Shown in pieces: positions 24,731 to 34,967 of a stretch of 64,000 bases of DNA. Each line of letters begins with the position of its first letter. Position 1 is the first letter of the stretch. The translations under genes and the position numbers were made by a program. Source of the stretch: Chryseotalea sp. WA131a (GTDB taxonomy: Bacteria; Bacteroidota; Bacteroidia; Cytophagales; Cyclobacteriaceae); NCBI GenBank assembly GCA_025370075.1, contig CP073016.1:682001-746000 (forward strand), in the 5' to 3' direction. A model generated the notes under the pieces. It did no database searches and was not told the DNA's origin. It saw only the letters and a list, made by a program, of their open reading frames with translations.

Positions 24731-24738
24731 GAAGAAGG

Positions 24739-24789
24739 TAGGAGTTTAGGTTATAGTAGTCAGAAGAAAGAAACTAAGCAGTAGGGATA
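24739..24789. repeat. Loose period-7 array between actA and actB
   Basis: Units of the type AGGTTAT and AGTAGTC follow each other in seven-base steps for about six units from 24748, with weaker repeats before. The 126-bp gap also holds the 10-bp palindrome TTAGGCCTAA at 24811-24820. Confidence 0.45.
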
Positions 24790-24856
24790 AACGGTTGTTA
24801 GCTTTGGGCATTAGGCCTAAAGCAAAAGAGAAAAGAATATCAGAACATAATTATAT

Positions 24857-27800
24857 ATGGGTAGTACCAAAAAGACATATTGGAAAGGTTTGCCAGAGTT
24901 GAAAAACGACCCGGCTCACGTAAAACATGCCGATAAGGAGTTTGTTGACTTGGGCGTGCAGGAGGACCCCGGTCACTCGCGCAGAGATTTCTTGAAGATG
25001 ATGGGCTTTAGCGTAGCTGCTGCTTCGTTGGCAGCGTGCGAAGCGCCTGTTCGCAAGGCTATTCCGTATATCGTTAAGCCGGTTGATGTTGACCCCGGTA
25101 TCCCGAATTACTATGCCTCCACGTATGTAAATGGTGGGGATTATTGCAGTATAGTAGTTAAAGTTCGTGACGGACGTCCGATAAAATTAGATGGCAACGC
25201 GCTTTCTAGCGTAACCAAAGGCGGCACCAGCGCTCAAGTAGAAGCTTCCGTTCTTTCTCTTTATGATAACTATCGCTTGCGTGGACCTAAAAAGGGTGGT
25301 GAAAATTCAGATTGGGATTCCATTGATGGAGAAATCACTTCAAAATTAGATGACATTGCCGGCAAAAGCGGCCAGATCAGGATTATAAGCAACACAATCT
25401 TAAGCCCTAGCACCAAAGCAGCGATTGAAAAATTTAAAGTAAAATACCCAACTACCACACATGTTCAGTACGACCCGATTTCGTATTTCGGTATGTGGAA
25501 GGCAAATGAAGAATCGTTTGGCAAGGGATTGATTCCAAGCTATGATTTTAGCAAGGCAAAAGTGATAGTAAGTGTGGGTGCTGATTTCTTGGGCACATGG
25601 CTTTCACCAATCGAGTTCACCAAAGGCTATGCGGTGAACCGCGAAGTGAGCGAAGAGAAACGCGACATGTCCCGCCATTATCAATTTGAAAGCAATCTAT
25701 CCTTAACAGGAGCCAATGCCGATTATCGCGGCCAAATGAAACCTTCGCAAGAAGGAGCGGTGTTGGCACAGATCTATAATATAGTGTCGGGTGGTTCTGC
25801 TACCGATAGCGGAGTAACGTATGTTGAAAAGGCTGCCAAAGAATTGCTGGCCAACAAAGGTGCCAGCTTGGTAGTTTGCTCATCCAACGACAAAGAGACC
25901 CAAGTGTTGGTGAATGAAATTAACAATATGTTGGGCAATTATGGTACTACCATTTTACCAAGTTTGCCTGTTCACTTCCGCCAAGGAAATGATGAGGCCA
26001 TGGCCACTTTCGTGGAAGAAGCGAAAGGCGGAAAAGTAGATGGCGTAATTTTCTACAACTGCAATCCGGTGTACGATCACCCGATGGGTGCAGCGTTGGC
26101 CGTTTCGTTGAAGGGAATGGCGTTAACGGTTTCTACTTCTTACACGCCCGATGAAACTGCTTCATCGGTTGCCTATTTAGCACCTGATCATCACTACTTA
26201 GAATCATGGAACGACTTTGAACCAAAGCCCGGTCATTACAGCTTATCACAACCTGCCATTACTCCGCTTTTCAAATCGCGCCAAGCGCAAGAGAGCCTTA
26301 TGGTGTGGGCAGGCGAAAAGGAGGTAGAGTACTTCTCATTCGTGAGTGAAAACTGGAAGAAGTGGTTCTACGAAAAGCAAAATGCCGAAGGCAGTTTTCA
26401 GACTTTCTGGGATAAGTGCTTGTATAATGGAGTGTATGAATTTACAGCCGATACAGAAGCCGTAAACTTCACCTCACATGCTTCAGAAGCATTGGCTGCA
26501 GTTTCTGCGAAGAAAGCAGCAGGTCAATTTGAATTGGTGATTTACGAAAGCTACGGAATCGGAAACGGCTCGATGGCCAATAACCCATTGTTGCAAGAAT
26601 TGCCCGACCCGATTACAAAAGCCACCTGGGATCATTATGCAACCATTTCACAAACAGATGCTTCGAAATTTTTCAAAATCGATAACGATGCGGAAGGTCA
26701 CACAAAATTCATAAGCATTACCGTAAATGGGAAAACTATTGAGCTTCCTGCCTTGATTCAACCTGGCCAAGCAGTTGGTACTATTGGTGTAGCGCTGGGT
26801 TATGGAAGAACAAAAGTAGGGGCGGTGGCCGAAAACCTTGGTGTAAATGTTTACCCTATGGTAGCGTTGGCGGCTGGTTCACTTGATTATAACGCAATAA
26901 GTGCATCTGCCAAGATCGTAGACAAGTCATTCCAATTAGCGCAAACGCAAATTCACCAAACCTACATGGGTCGTGAAAATGTGATTCAAGAATCAGTCTT
27001 ATCTGAATTTAAGAAAGATGCTAGAGCTGGACGATACAATCCAGAGGTAACCAATTGGGAAGAGAAAGTAGAGGCGAAAGATGTGTCGCTTTGGAAAGGT
27101 CACGAATACAAGAATCACTATTGGGGCATGTCCATCGATTTGAACACGTGTACCGGCTGCGCGGCTTGCGTGGTAGCTTGTAATGTGGAGAACAACGTGG
27201 CCATGGTGGGCAAGCAAGAAGTAATCAATAGACGTGAAATGCATTGGTTACGCATCGATCGCTATTACAGCAGCGATGCCAAGCCAGGCGATTTCACCGA
27301 AATGGAAAAGGCGGCCAACAATCCGGAAGTTACTTTCCAGCCGATGATGTGCCAGCATTGTAATAACGCACCGTGCGAAACGGTTTGTCCGGTTGCTGCC
27401 ACTACACACAGTACCGAAGGCTTAAATCAAATGACCTACAACCGTTGCATTGGCACACGCTATTGCGCGAACAACTGTCCCTATAAAGTACGCAGGTTCA
27501 ACTGGTTTAAATACCACGATAACCAACAATTCTATTCGGTAAACCCTGCCATGAATACCGACTTGGGCAGAATGGTGTTGAACCCTGAAGTAACCGTGCG
27601 TTCACGTGGTGTGATGGAGAAATGTTCCTTCTGTGTGCAGCGCATTCAAACAGGAAAACTGACAGCCAAAAAAGAAAGACGCCCATTGAACGATGGCGAG
27701 GTAATTACTGCTTGCCAAGCAGCGTGTACAACTGGTGCGATTGTGTTTGGTGATATGAATAATCCGGAAAGTAAAATCAGCAAGTTGTTGAAAATTGAAA

Positions 27801-27943
27801 GTGACCCGAAGCGTCCGTACGGCATCGACAAGAAAATTGGCAACCCACGTGCTTACCGCGTGTTGGAAGACATAGGTGTGAAGCCAAACGTTTTCTATCT
27901 CACCAAAATCAGAAACAAAGACGAACACAAAGAACACGCTTAA
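24857..27943 (+). CDS. actB: Alternative complex III subunit B (molybdopterin-oxidoreductase-like plus Fe-S domain)
   Basis: Peripheral periplasm-side subunit of alternative complex III. 1,028 residues. A twin-arginine signal (HSRRDFLKMMGFSVAAASLA, then Cys) is followed by a B1 part that has the fold of molybdopterin oxidoreductases but, as in the family, no cofactor ligand is evident. The B2 part carries four Fe-S binding clusters of cysteines: CTGCAACVVACN, CQHCNNAPCETVCP, CIGTRYCANNCP and CSFCVQRI with the later CQAACTTGAI. The fused B1-B2 form is the usual one in Bacteroidota. It lies between actA and actC in the operon. Confidence 0.94.
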   Translation: MGSTKKTYWKGLPELKNDPAHVKHADKEFVDLGVQEDPGHSRRDFLKMMGFSVAAASLAACEAPVRKAIPYIVKPVDVDPGIPNYYASTYVNGGDYCSIVVKVRDGRPIKLDGNALSSVTKGGTSAQVEASVLSLYDNYRLRGPKKGGENSDWDSIDGEITSKLDDIAGKSGQIRIISNTILSPSTKAAIEKFKVKYPTTTHVQYDPISYFGMWKANEESFGKGLIPSYDFSKAKVIVSVGADFLGTWLSPIEFTKGYAVNREVSEEKRDMSRHYQFESNLSLTGANADYRGQMKPSQEGAVLAQIYNIVSGGSATDSGVTYVEKAAKELLANKGASLVVCSSNDKETQVLVNEINNMLGNYGTTILPSLPVHFRQGNDEAMATFVEEAKGGKVDGVIFYNCNPVYDHPMGAALAVSLKGMALTVSTSYTPDETASSVAYLAPDHHYLESWNDFEPKPGHYSLSQPAITPLFKSRQAQESLMVWAGEKEVEYFSFVSENWKKWFYEKQNAEGSFQTFWDKCLYNGVYEFTADTEAVNFTSHASEALAAVSAKKAAGQFELVIYESYGIGNGSMANNPLLQELPDPITKATWDHYATISQTDASKFFKIDNDAEGHTKFISITVNGKTIELPALIQPGQAVGTIGVALGYGRTKVGAVAENLGVNVYPMVALAAGSLDYNAISASAKIVDKSFQLAQTQIHQTYMGRENVIQESVLSEFKKDARAGRYNPEVTNWEEKVEAKDVSLWKGHEYKNHYWGMSIDLNTCTGCAACVVACNVENNVAMVGKQEVINRREMHWLRIDRYYSSDAKPGDFTEMEKAANNPEVTFQPMMCQHCNNAPCETVCPVAATTHSTEGLNQMTYNRCIGTRYCANNCPYKVRRFNWFKYHDNQQFYSVNPAMNTDLGRMVLNPEVTVRSRGVMEKCSFCVQRIQTGKLTAKKERRPLNDGEVITACQAACTTGAIVFGDMNNPESKISKLLKIESDPKRPYGIDKKIGNPRAYRVLEDIGVKPNVFYLTKIRNKDEHKEHA

Positions 27944-27970
27944 CTATTGACAATCGACTATTGACTAATT
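27943..27970. repeat. Period-7 array filling the actB-actC gap
   Basis: ACTATTG, ACAATCG and two further units in exact seven-base steps occupy almost the whole 30-bp spacer, starting at the last base of the actB stop codon and ending just before the actC ATG. Confidence 0.65.
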
Positions 27971-27973
27971 AAT

Positions 27974-29347
27974 ATGCAAGTAACTTCTTCGATACGCGAA
28001 CCTTTAATTACCGGTGGCAAAACCCTCCGCGATGTTTCGGAAGACATCAGCCGCCAGGTAGAAGGTAAACCAACCGGCCTTTGGTGGATTGCAATGGGCA
28101 TTTCACTTTCGTTGTTAGGCTTTGGCTTTTACTGCCTGTGCTTCCTGTTGTGGGAGGGCGTGGGCGTTTGGGGCCTAAACAAAACAGTAGGTTGGGCGTG
28201 GGACATCACCAACTTCGTATGGTGGGTTGGTATCGGTCACGCGGGTACTTTAATTTCAGCTATTCTTTTATTGTTCCGCCAAAAGTGGAGAATGTCTATC
28301 AACCGCGCAGCCGAGGCAATGACTATCTTTGCCGTTATTTGTGCCGCTACGTTCCCATTCGCCCACATGGGTCGTTTGTGGTTAGGTTTCTATTGGGTAT
28401 TCCCTTTGCCAAATACATGGGGTTCGTTATGGGCTAACTTCAACTCACCACTGTTGTGGGATGTGTTTGCCATTTCTACTTACTTCTCTGTTTCATTGGT
28501 ATTTTGGTACATGGGTTTGATTCCTGACTTTGCCGTGATCAGAGACAGAGCGGTTCGTCAAGGAAATAAATTGCGCGCTCAAATTTACAATGCCTTGAGC
28601 TTTGGATGGGATGGCGCTGCAAGAACCTGGAGTCGTTATGAATCAGTTGCGTTAATCTTGGCGGGTCTATCCACGCCACTGGTACTTTCGGTTCACACCA
28701 TCGTATCCATGGACTTCGCGACTTCGGTCATACCGGGATGGCACACCACTATCTTCCCGCCCTACTTTGTGGCCGGTGCGATTTTCTCAGGTTTTGCCAT
28801 GGTGTTAACCTTGTTGTTGGTAACACGTAAAGTTTTTAAGCTGGAAGATTACATCACCATCTACCACGTGGAGTTGATGAACATTGTTATCATCATTACA
28901 GGTTCGATTGTGGGTATCGCCTACATCACTGAATTCTTTGTTGCTTGGTATGGTCAGGTACCGGCTGAGTATTACGCGTTTTATAACAGAGCTACTGGCC
29001 CTTATTGGTGGGCTTACTGGTCAATGATGACCTGTAATGTAATTTCACCTCAGCTTTTTTGGTTCAAAAAAATCAGAACCAACTTGGTGGCTACTTTCAT
29101 CTTATCCATTATTGTAAACATAGGTATGTGGTTCGAGCGGTTTGTAATCATCGTTACTTCGCTGCACCGCGATTATGTGCCGTCAAGCTGGTCGATGTTC
29201 CACCCGACTATTTACGATATGGGTGAGTACATTTTCACATTCGGGTTGTTCTTTACCGCCTTTTTCTTATTTGCTAAATTCTTCCCGGTAATCAATATGG
29301 CAGAAGTAAAAAGTATTATTAAATCTTCCTCAGAAAAGAAACATTAA
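27974..29347 (+). CDS. actC: Alternative complex III subunit C (NrfD/PsrC-like membrane protein)
   Basis: Integral membrane subunit with about ten transmembrane helices, thought to form part of the quinol site of alternative complex III. 457 residues. Typical segments: GLWWIAMGISLSLLGFGFYC, VWWVGIGHAGTLISAILLLF, PFAHMGRLWLGFYWVFPLPN, and VSMDFATSVIPGWHTTIFPP. The conserved His and Asp residues of the NrfD family are present in these stretches. It is followed 2 bp later by actD, so translation of the two is likely coupled. Confidence 0.94.
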   Translation: MQVTSSIREPLITGGKTLRDVSEDISRQVEGKPTGLWWIAMGISLSLLGFGFYCLCFLLWEGVGVWGLNKTVGWAWDITNFVWWVGIGHAGTLISAILLLFRQKWRMSINRAAEAMTIFAVICAATFPFAHMGRLWLGFYWVFPLPNTWGSLWANFNSPLLWDVFAISTYFSVSLVFWYMGLIPDFAVIRDRAVRQGNKLRAQIYNALSFGWDGAARTWSRYESVALILAGLSTPLVLSVHTIVSMDFATSVIPGWHTTIFPPYFVAGAIFSGFAMVLTLLLVTRKVFKLEDYITIYHVELMNIVIIITGSIVGIAYITEFFVAWYGQVPAEYYAFYNRATGPYWWAYWSMMTCNVISPQLFWFKKIRTNLVATFILSIIVNIGMWFERFVIIVTSLHRDYVPSSWSMFHPTIYDMGEYIFTFGLFFTAFFLFAKFFPVINMAEVKSIIKSSSEKKH

Positions 29348-29349
29348 TT

Positions 29350-29874
29350 ATGGAGAGCAATAAACATTTTGTTGTCGGGATTTTTGAAGATGAAGATGTG
29401 TTGGTGCAAGCAGTGGAAAACACCCGTGAGAAAGGTGTAAAAATTCACGAAGTGTATTCACCTTTTCCGGTGCACGGCTTAGATGAAGCGCTGGGTTACA
29501 AGCGTTCACGTTTGCCAATTGCAGCCTTCATGTTTGGCGCCACAGGCACTTCATTAGCATTGTTGATGCAGATATGGATGTTGGGCTACGATTGGCCGAT
29601 GATCATTGGTGGTAAAAACCACGCCTCGTTGCCCCCCTTTGTTCCCGTCACTTTTGAATTGACTGTATTGTTGGCAGCGTTTGGCATGGTGGGTACTTTC
29701 TTTATCGTGAGTGATATGAAACCTTACAAATATCCTCGTCAATTTGATTTAAGAAGCACCGATGACAAGCATGTGATGGCCATCGATTTGGCAGCGAACA
29801 AAATGAGCAAAGAAGAGATTGCTTCGATATTAAAAGCACAAGGAGCATCGGAAGTAAATGAAAAGAGTTTCTAA
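29350..29874 (+). CDS. actD: Alternative complex III subunit D (DUF3341)
   Basis: 174 residues with the DUF3341 fold: a cytoplasmic N-terminal domain (KHFVVGIFEDEDVLVQAVEN, then IHEVYSPFPVHGLDEALG) and two transmembrane helices (FMFGATGTSLALLMQIWML and VTFELTVLLAAFGMVGTFFI), joined by the PMIIGGKNHASLPPFVPVTF segment and ending in a soluble tail. It is a structural subunit of the complex. It begins 2 bp after actC and is 25 bp from actE. Confidence 0.94.
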   Translation: MESNKHFVVGIFEDEDVLVQAVENTREKGVKIHEVYSPFPVHGLDEALGYKRSRLPIAAFMFGATGTSLALLMQIWMLGYDWPMIIGGKNHASLPPFVPVTFELTVLLAAFGMVGTFFIVSDMKPYKYPRQFDLRSTDDKHVMAIDLAANKMSKEEIASILKAQGASEVNEKSF

Positions 29875-29899
29875 AAAGGAGTATTAATAGACAGCGATT

Positions 29900-30556
29900 A
29901 TGCGATTACTAAACTTTTTATTGTGCCTATCGGTGGTAGCCATCTTGGCCTCTTGCAAGGCGAAGGGAAATTACCAGGGATTAGAGTACGCACCCAATAT
30001 GTATCATTCGGTGGCATACGAGCCACTTTCACAAATCACCGACTTAGATGAAGGTACATTTACCAATGCATTGGATAACGGTCGTGGTGAGTTTTATAAC
30101 TCCAATCAGTACAATCCTTATAAAATGAACTTGAGAACCCCACCGGCTCATGTAGTAAGGCGAACGGCTTCAGGTTGGTTGCCCTATCGTGGAGGAAACG
30201 ATACTACGAGTTTGCGCATGGCCAATAAGTTGGCTAGTCCGTATTTGAACGACAGTACACCTGCTATTTTATCACAGGGCAAAGCTGCTTATGAAATGTA
30301 TTGCCAACACTGCCACGGTGCCAAAGCGGGTGGTGATGGAAAAGTTGCCGCAGGCGTAACTATTGATGGCGTAGAGCATAGCGTTTATCCGGGTGTGGCC
30401 AACCTAAAAGGAGATGCTTATAAGAATATTACTGAAGGCCACATTTTCCATGTGATTACTTATGGAAAAGGATTGATGGGAGCGCACGGATCGCAAGTAA
30501 GCGAAGAAGATCGTTGGAAGATTGCCCGGTACGTAAAACAACTTCAAAAGAATTAA
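29900..30556 (+). CDS. actE: Alternative complex III subunit E (lipoprotein monoheme cytochrome c)
   Basis: 218 residues. The N-terminus is a lipoprotein signal (LLCLSVVAILASCK, lipid-attached Cys about residue 19). One c-type heme site (CQHCH, near residue 135) sits in a class I cytochrome c domain with GVANLKGDAYK and a distal Met near MGAHGSQVSEEDRW. It mediates electron transfer between complex III and the oxidase. With the six motifs of ActA the complex would carry seven hemes. The gene is between actD and actF. Confidence 0.93.
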   Translation: MRLLNFLLCLSVVAILASCKAKGNYQGLEYAPNMYHSVAYEPLSQITDLDEGTFTNALDNGRGEFYNSNQYNPYKMNLRTPPAHVVRRTASGWLPYRGGNDTTSLRMANKLASPYLNDSTPAILSQGKAAYEMYCQHCHGAKAGGDGKVAAGVTIDGVEHSVYPGVANLKGDAYKNITEGHIFHVITYGKGLMGAHGSQVSEEDRWKIARYVKQLQKN

Positions 30557-30566
30557 TTTCCAGATA

Positions 30567-31916
30567 ATGATAGCGGACGAAAAATATATTTTCAAAGCAG
30601 CCACACAACGCAAACTTTTCATCTTGATTGGAGTTGGGTTGTTGGTATTTGTGTTGGGTGTCATTTTGGCCATGAACTCCGGTGGACACCATGAAGAAGA
30701 GCATGCCACTGCCGAAATTGCTAAATCATTGGTAGCAAGTGCCGATCAGCATCCAACGGAGCACGCTACAAAAGAGGCGGGTGAGCACCATGCAGAAACT
30801 CCTGTTTGGTTACAACGCGTTTATTCTTCACTCTGGCACAACAATATTTTCTTCGCTGGTCTTGGCATCATCGGTTTGTTTTTTATTGCCATTCAATATG
30901 CTGCACAAGCAGGCTGGTCAGCACCCATTAAGCGCGTGCCATTGGCCATGGGATCTTGGATTCCTTTCGCAGGTATATTGATGTTGGTATTGTGGTTTGT
31001 GGTGAAAGGGCATGTGTTTCATTGGTCGCACCCAGATGTATATGTAAAGGGCGGTGAGCATTATGATAAAATATTAGATCAAAAATCAGCTTACTTCTTT
31101 GGCCCATTCGGCAAAAGCTTTCCAATATTCTACATCTTAAGAATGGTATTGTTCTTTGGTTTGTGGTATTGGTTCTTTACTTGGATCAAAAAAGAAATGT
31201 TGGCTGAAGACATTGACGGTTCTGAAAAGCATTGGTTTACTGCCCGCAAAATATCAGCCTACTTCTTAGTGGTTTTTGCGGTGAGTTCATCCGTTGCCGC
31301 TTGGGACTGGGTGATGAGCATTGACCCGCACTGGTTTAGCACCATGTTTGGTTGGTATGTGTTCGCCAGTTGGTGGGTAACTGGTTTGGCAACCATTACG
31401 TTGATTGTGGCCAACTTGAAAGGAGCGGGCTACATGAAAATGGTTACATCGAACCACTTGCATGATCTTGGTAAGTTTGTATTCGCTTTCAGTATTTTCT
31501 GGACATACATTTGGTTCTGCCAGTTTATGTTGATTTACTATTCTAACCTGCCAGAAGAAACGATTTACTTTATTCAACGCATGCGCACTTCGCCCTACGG
31601 TTGGATATTTTACGCAAATATTTTCTTAAACTTTATCCTTCCCTTCTTGTTATTAATGACGAGAGATGCAAAGCGTCAAATGTCAATGTTGAAGGTTGTG
31701 TGCCCGATTGTAATCACAGGTCATTGGTTCGATTTCTATAATATGATTACTCCTGGCTCGATGAAGGAGAATGGAGGAGTAGGTTTTATTGAAATTGGTT
31801 TGGCACTCGTCTTCATGGGAATGTTCTTGTACGTTGTTTTAAATGCGCTTTCAAAAATGCAATTGGTGGCCAAGCACCATCCGTTCATGCAAGAAAGCTT
31901 GAATCATCATATTTAA
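30567..31916 (+). CDS. actF: Alternative complex III subunit F (second NrfD-like membrane protein)
   Basis: 449 residues, about ten transmembrane helices, the paralogue of ActC. It starts MIADEKYIFKAATQRKLFIL and includes a His- and Glu-rich loop (HHEEEHATAEIAKSL) after the first helix, then YSSLWHNNIFFAGLGIIGLF, WDWVMSIDPHWFSTMFGWYV and WFCQFMLIYYSNLPEETIYF. Its start lies 10 bp after actE. It is predicted to pair with ActC in the membrane core. Confidence 0.93.
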   Translation: MIADEKYIFKAATQRKLFILIGVGLLVFVLGVILAMNSGGHHEEEHATAEIAKSLVASADQHPTEHATKEAGEHHAETPVWLQRVYSSLWHNNIFFAGLGIIGLFFIAIQYAAQAGWSAPIKRVPLAMGSWIPFAGILMLVLWFVVKGHVFHWSHPDVYVKGGEHYDKILDQKSAYFFGPFGKSFPIFYILRMVLFFGLWYWFFTWIKKEMLAEDIDGSEKHWFTARKISAYFLVVFAVSSSVAAWDWVMSIDPHWFSTMFGWYVFASWWVTGLATITLIVANLKGAGYMKMVTSNHLHDLGKFVFAFSIFWTYIWFCQFMLIYYSNLPEETIYFIQRMRTSPYGWIFYANIFLNFILPFLLLMTRDAKRQMSMLKVVCPIVITGHWFDFYNMITPGSMKENGGVGFIEIGLALVFMGMFLYVVLNALSKMQLVAKHHPFMQESLNHHI

Positions 31917-31944
31917 TTTTTGTTAACAGAATAAAGGCAGCAAT

Positions 31945-33015
31945 ATGAATTGGATTATCGGGTTGGGTGTAGTTCTGGTACTGACAATACTCTACATGAT
32001 TTTCAGAATTGGAAATTTGGTGGAAGTGGTTAAAAGCAAAAAAGAAGAACCATTTTCACTTACGTGGAATAATATCAATGCTTATTTGTTTATGGCGTTC
32101 ATGCTCTTTGGTTTGATTGGGTTCTTTTGGTATTCAATTGCCAATTTTACTGACTACGATCCACCAGTAGCATCTAAACACGGGCTTGTTACCGATGGTC
32201 TTTTTTGGACTACTATGTGGATTACGGTGGCAGCTTTTACCGTTATCTTCATCATCATGTTCTGGTTTACGTTTGCTTATCGCTACGATAAAAATAGAAA
32301 GGCAGCGTTCTTTGCCGATAATCACAAATTAGAAATTGCGTGGACAGTTATTCCAGCTATTGTATTGGCATTGTTGATTTTTAAGGGTCTTCGTGCATGG
32401 AATGACATCACGGGCCCTGCTAGCAAAGATGCAATGGTGATTGAGCTGGTAGGTCAGCAATGGTTGTGGATGGCACGCTACCCTGGCACTAAAGATAAGG
32501 AGTTAGGTAAGCACAATTATAAACTGATTGATGCTTCCAATGAATTTGGTTTGGATCTAACCGACAAAAATTCATTTGATGATTTCAAATCATTGGCACT
32601 TCATATTCCGGTTGGCAAAGAAGTGTTGTTGAAGATTCGCGCTAAAGATGTTTTGCACTCAGTATTTCTACCACACTTCCGTGTGAAGATGGACGCTGTG
32701 CCTGGCATGCAAACACAGTTCAAGTTTACAGCTACCAAAACCACGCAACAAATGCGCGATGAGTTGAACAATCCAACCTTCAACTACGAAATGGCGTGTA
32801 CCGAAATTTGTGGGAGAGGTCACTTCTCGATGAAATTTCCTGTAGTGGTAGATTCAGAAGAAGAATATGCTGCTTGGTTGGCCACACAAGAATCTTGGTT
32901 GAAACAAAACCCTGATTATTTGAAATATGTACCAGCTGAATTAAAAGAGGCGGCCATGATCAAAGCAGGCATTCCATTGGATCATGTTACGGTAGTTCAA
33001 ACGGCAGCAAACTAA
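31945..33015 (+). CDS. coxB: Cytochrome c oxidase subunit II
   Basis: Carries the CuA centre that accepts electrons from cytochrome c. 356 residues: two transmembrane helices in the first ~130 residues (one near the start, then ITVAAFTVIFIIMFWFTFAY), and the periplasmic cupredoxin domain. The CuA ligands are visible in LHSVFLPHFRVKMDAVPGM and CTEICGRGHFSMKFPV (two Cys, His and Met). It is longer than the usual ~250 residues because of an N-terminal extension and a C-terminal tail of about 60 residues. It directly precedes coxA. Confidence 0.96.
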   Translation: MNWIIGLGVVLVLTILYMIFRIGNLVEVVKSKKEEPFSLTWNNINAYLFMAFMLFGLIGFFWYSIANFTDYDPPVASKHGLVTDGLFWTTMWITVAAFTVIFIIMFWFTFAYRYDKNRKAAFFADNHKLEIAWTVIPAIVLALLIFKGLRAWNDITGPASKDAMVIELVGQQWLWMARYPGTKDKELGKHNYKLIDASNEFGLDLTDKNSFDDFKSLALHIPVGKEVLLKIRAKDVLHSVFLPHFRVKMDAVPGMQTQFKFTATKTTQQMRDELNNPTFNYEMACTEICGRGHFSMKFPVVVDSEEEYAAWLATQESWLKQNPDYLKYVPAELKEAAMIKAGIPLDHVTVVQTAAN

Positions 33016-33046
33016 TGATTTGAAGAGACGATAAAAGAGACGATTT

Positions 33047-34912
33047 ATGGCAACTCATACAGCATCACACGCACACGATGATCACGCTCACGAACATGAG
33101 CACCATGGAAATTTTTGGACGACCTACGTATTTACCGAAGATCATAAAGTAATCGCAAAACAATTTTTGATTACGGGTATGATTTGGGCATTGATCGGGG
33201 GCGTTCTCTCCGTTCTCTTCCGTCTTCAACTTGGTTTCCCGGATGCCAACTTGGCATGGTTAAAGCCCATTCTTGGTGGCTGGTTAACTCCCGAAGGAAA
33301 GATTGACCCTGAATTTTATTTGGCGCTGGTAACCATGCACGGAACCATCATGGTATTCTTTGTATTGACAGCAGGCTTGAGCGGAACGTTTAGTAATTTC
33401 TTGATTCCGTTGCAGATTGGTGCGCGCGATATGGCGTCTGGTTTCATGAATATGCTTTCGTATTGGTTCTTCTTCCTTTCTAGCGTTGTAATGTTTACCT
33501 CTTTGTTTATATCAACAGGGCCGGCTGCGGGCGGTTGGGTAATCTATCCACCCCTTAGCGCATTGCCACAAGCCATTCCCGGTTCTGGGTTGGGTATGAC
33601 GTTGTGGTTAGTATCCATGGCATTGTTTATTGTTAGTTCACTATTGGGTAGTATCAATTACATCACCACCGTTATCAACATGAGAACGATGGGCATGTCG
33701 TTCACTAAGTTGCCATTAACGATTTGGGCATTTTTCTTGACGGCTGTGATTGGTATTCTTTCATTCCCGGTATTGTTTGCGGCAGCGTTGTTATTGATTT
33801 TTGACCGCAGCTTCGGCACCAGCTTTTACTTATCAGATATTTACATTGGGGGAGAGGCGTTGCCCAACCAAGGAGGTAGCCCTATTTTGTTCCAGCACTT
33901 GTTCTGGTTTTTAGGTCACCCGGAAGTGTACATTGTGTTGTTGCCAGCCTTGGGAATTACTTCTGAAATTATTGCCACTAATTCGCGCAAGCCGATCTTT
34001 GGTTACAAAGCAATGGTGGGCTCGATGTTGTTCATTGCGATTTTGTCTTTCGTAGTGTGGGCGCATCACATGTTCGTTACGGGCATGAATCCATTCTTGG
34101 GTTCCATCTTTACATTGTTGACCTTGATTATTGCTGTGCCATCGGCTGTAAAAATATTTAACTATGTAACAACGCTTTGGAAAGGCAACATTCGCTTTAC
34201 CCCTGCCATGTTGTTCTCCATCGGTTTGGTGTCGTTCTTCTTAACGGGAGGTATTACTGGAATTTTCTTGGGTAACTCAGCGGTGGATATTCAATTGCAC
34301 GATACTTATTTTGTGGTAGCTCACTTCCACTTGGTAATGGGTAGTGCTTCGTTCTTCGGCATGATGGCGGGTGTGTACCATTGGTTCCCGAAAATGTTTG
34401 GCCGCATGATGGACGAGAAGTTAGGGTACGTTCACTTCTGGTTAACATTTGTGGGTGTGTACTTGGTATTCTTCCCAATGCACTACATTGGTATTGCAGG
34501 CTTCCCTCGCAGATATTACACGTGGACTGCTTTTGAGACATTCAGTGGATTTGCTGATTTGAATATGTTGGTAAGTATAGCGGCCATTGTAACGTTAGGT
34601 GCGCAATTCGTATTCTTATTCAACTTCGTTTACAATATTTTCAGAGGCAAATTGGCATCTGCTAATCCTTGGAACGCAACCACCTTAGAGTGGACAACAC
34701 CTCGCTTGCCGGGGCACGGTAACTGGCCAGGCGAAATACCCACTGTGTATCGTTGGCCATATGATTATAGCAAGCCCGGTGCAAAAGAAGATTTTATTCC
34801 GCAGCACATTCCGTATTCTGAAACACCAGAGTCTAACTTCCCTCACGAGAATGATGAGATTAAGTTGGAGTTGGGAAATGATGCAATTATTGTAGAATCG
34901 GTTAAACACTAG
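33047..34912 (+). CDS. coxA: Cytochrome c oxidase subunit I
   Basis: Catalytic subunit with heme a and the heme a3-CuB site. 621 residues with about twelve helices. Visible motifs: HGTIMVFF (heme a ligand, near residue 98), WFLGHPEVYIVLLPALG (near 290, His ligand of CuB and the cross-linked Tyr), WAHHMFVTGM (CuB His pair) and HDTYFVVAHFHLVMG (heme a3 and heme a ligands, near 420). This is the A-family pattern. A His-rich N-terminus (SHAHDDHAHEHEHHG) of unknown role precedes helix I. It is the last gene before the strong terminator at 34931. Confidence 0.97.
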   Translation: MATHTASHAHDDHAHEHEHHGNFWTTYVFTEDHKVIAKQFLITGMIWALIGGVLSVLFRLQLGFPDANLAWLKPILGGWLTPEGKIDPEFYLALVTMHGTIMVFFVLTAGLSGTFSNFLIPLQIGARDMASGFMNMLSYWFFFLSSVVMFTSLFISTGPAAGGWVIYPPLSALPQAIPGSGLGMTLWLVSMALFIVSSLLGSINYITTVINMRTMGMSFTKLPLTIWAFFLTAVIGILSFPVLFAAALLLIFDRSFGTSFYLSDIYIGGEALPNQGGSPILFQHLFWFLGHPEVYIVLLPALGITSEIIATNSRKPIFGYKAMVGSMLFIAILSFVVWAHHMFVTGMNPFLGSIFTLLTLIIAVPSAVKIFNYVTTLWKGNIRFTPAMLFSIGLVSFFLTGGITGIFLGNSAVDIQLHDTYFVVAHFHLVMGSASFFGMMAGVYHWFPKMFGRMMDEKLGYVHFWLTFVGVYLVFFPMHYIGIAGFPRRYYTWTAFETFSGFADLNMLVSIAAIVTLGAQFVFLFNFVYNIFRGKLASANPWNATTLEWTTPRLPGHGNWPGEIPTVYRWPYDYSKPGAKEDFIPQHIPYSETPESNFPHENDEIKLELGNDAIIVESVKH

Positions 34913-34930
34913 AGTTTACAGCACTAGAAG

Positions 34931-34967
34931 CAAAAGCCCCTGCCAACTGGCAGGGGCTTTTGTTTTG
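34931..34967 (+). terminator. Strong rho-independent terminator after coxA
   Basis: A perfect 15-bp stem (arm CAAAAGCCCCTGCCA) with a two-base loop is followed by TTTTG. It lies 18 bp after the coxA stop and isolates the act-cox operon from the island that follows. Confidence 0.95.
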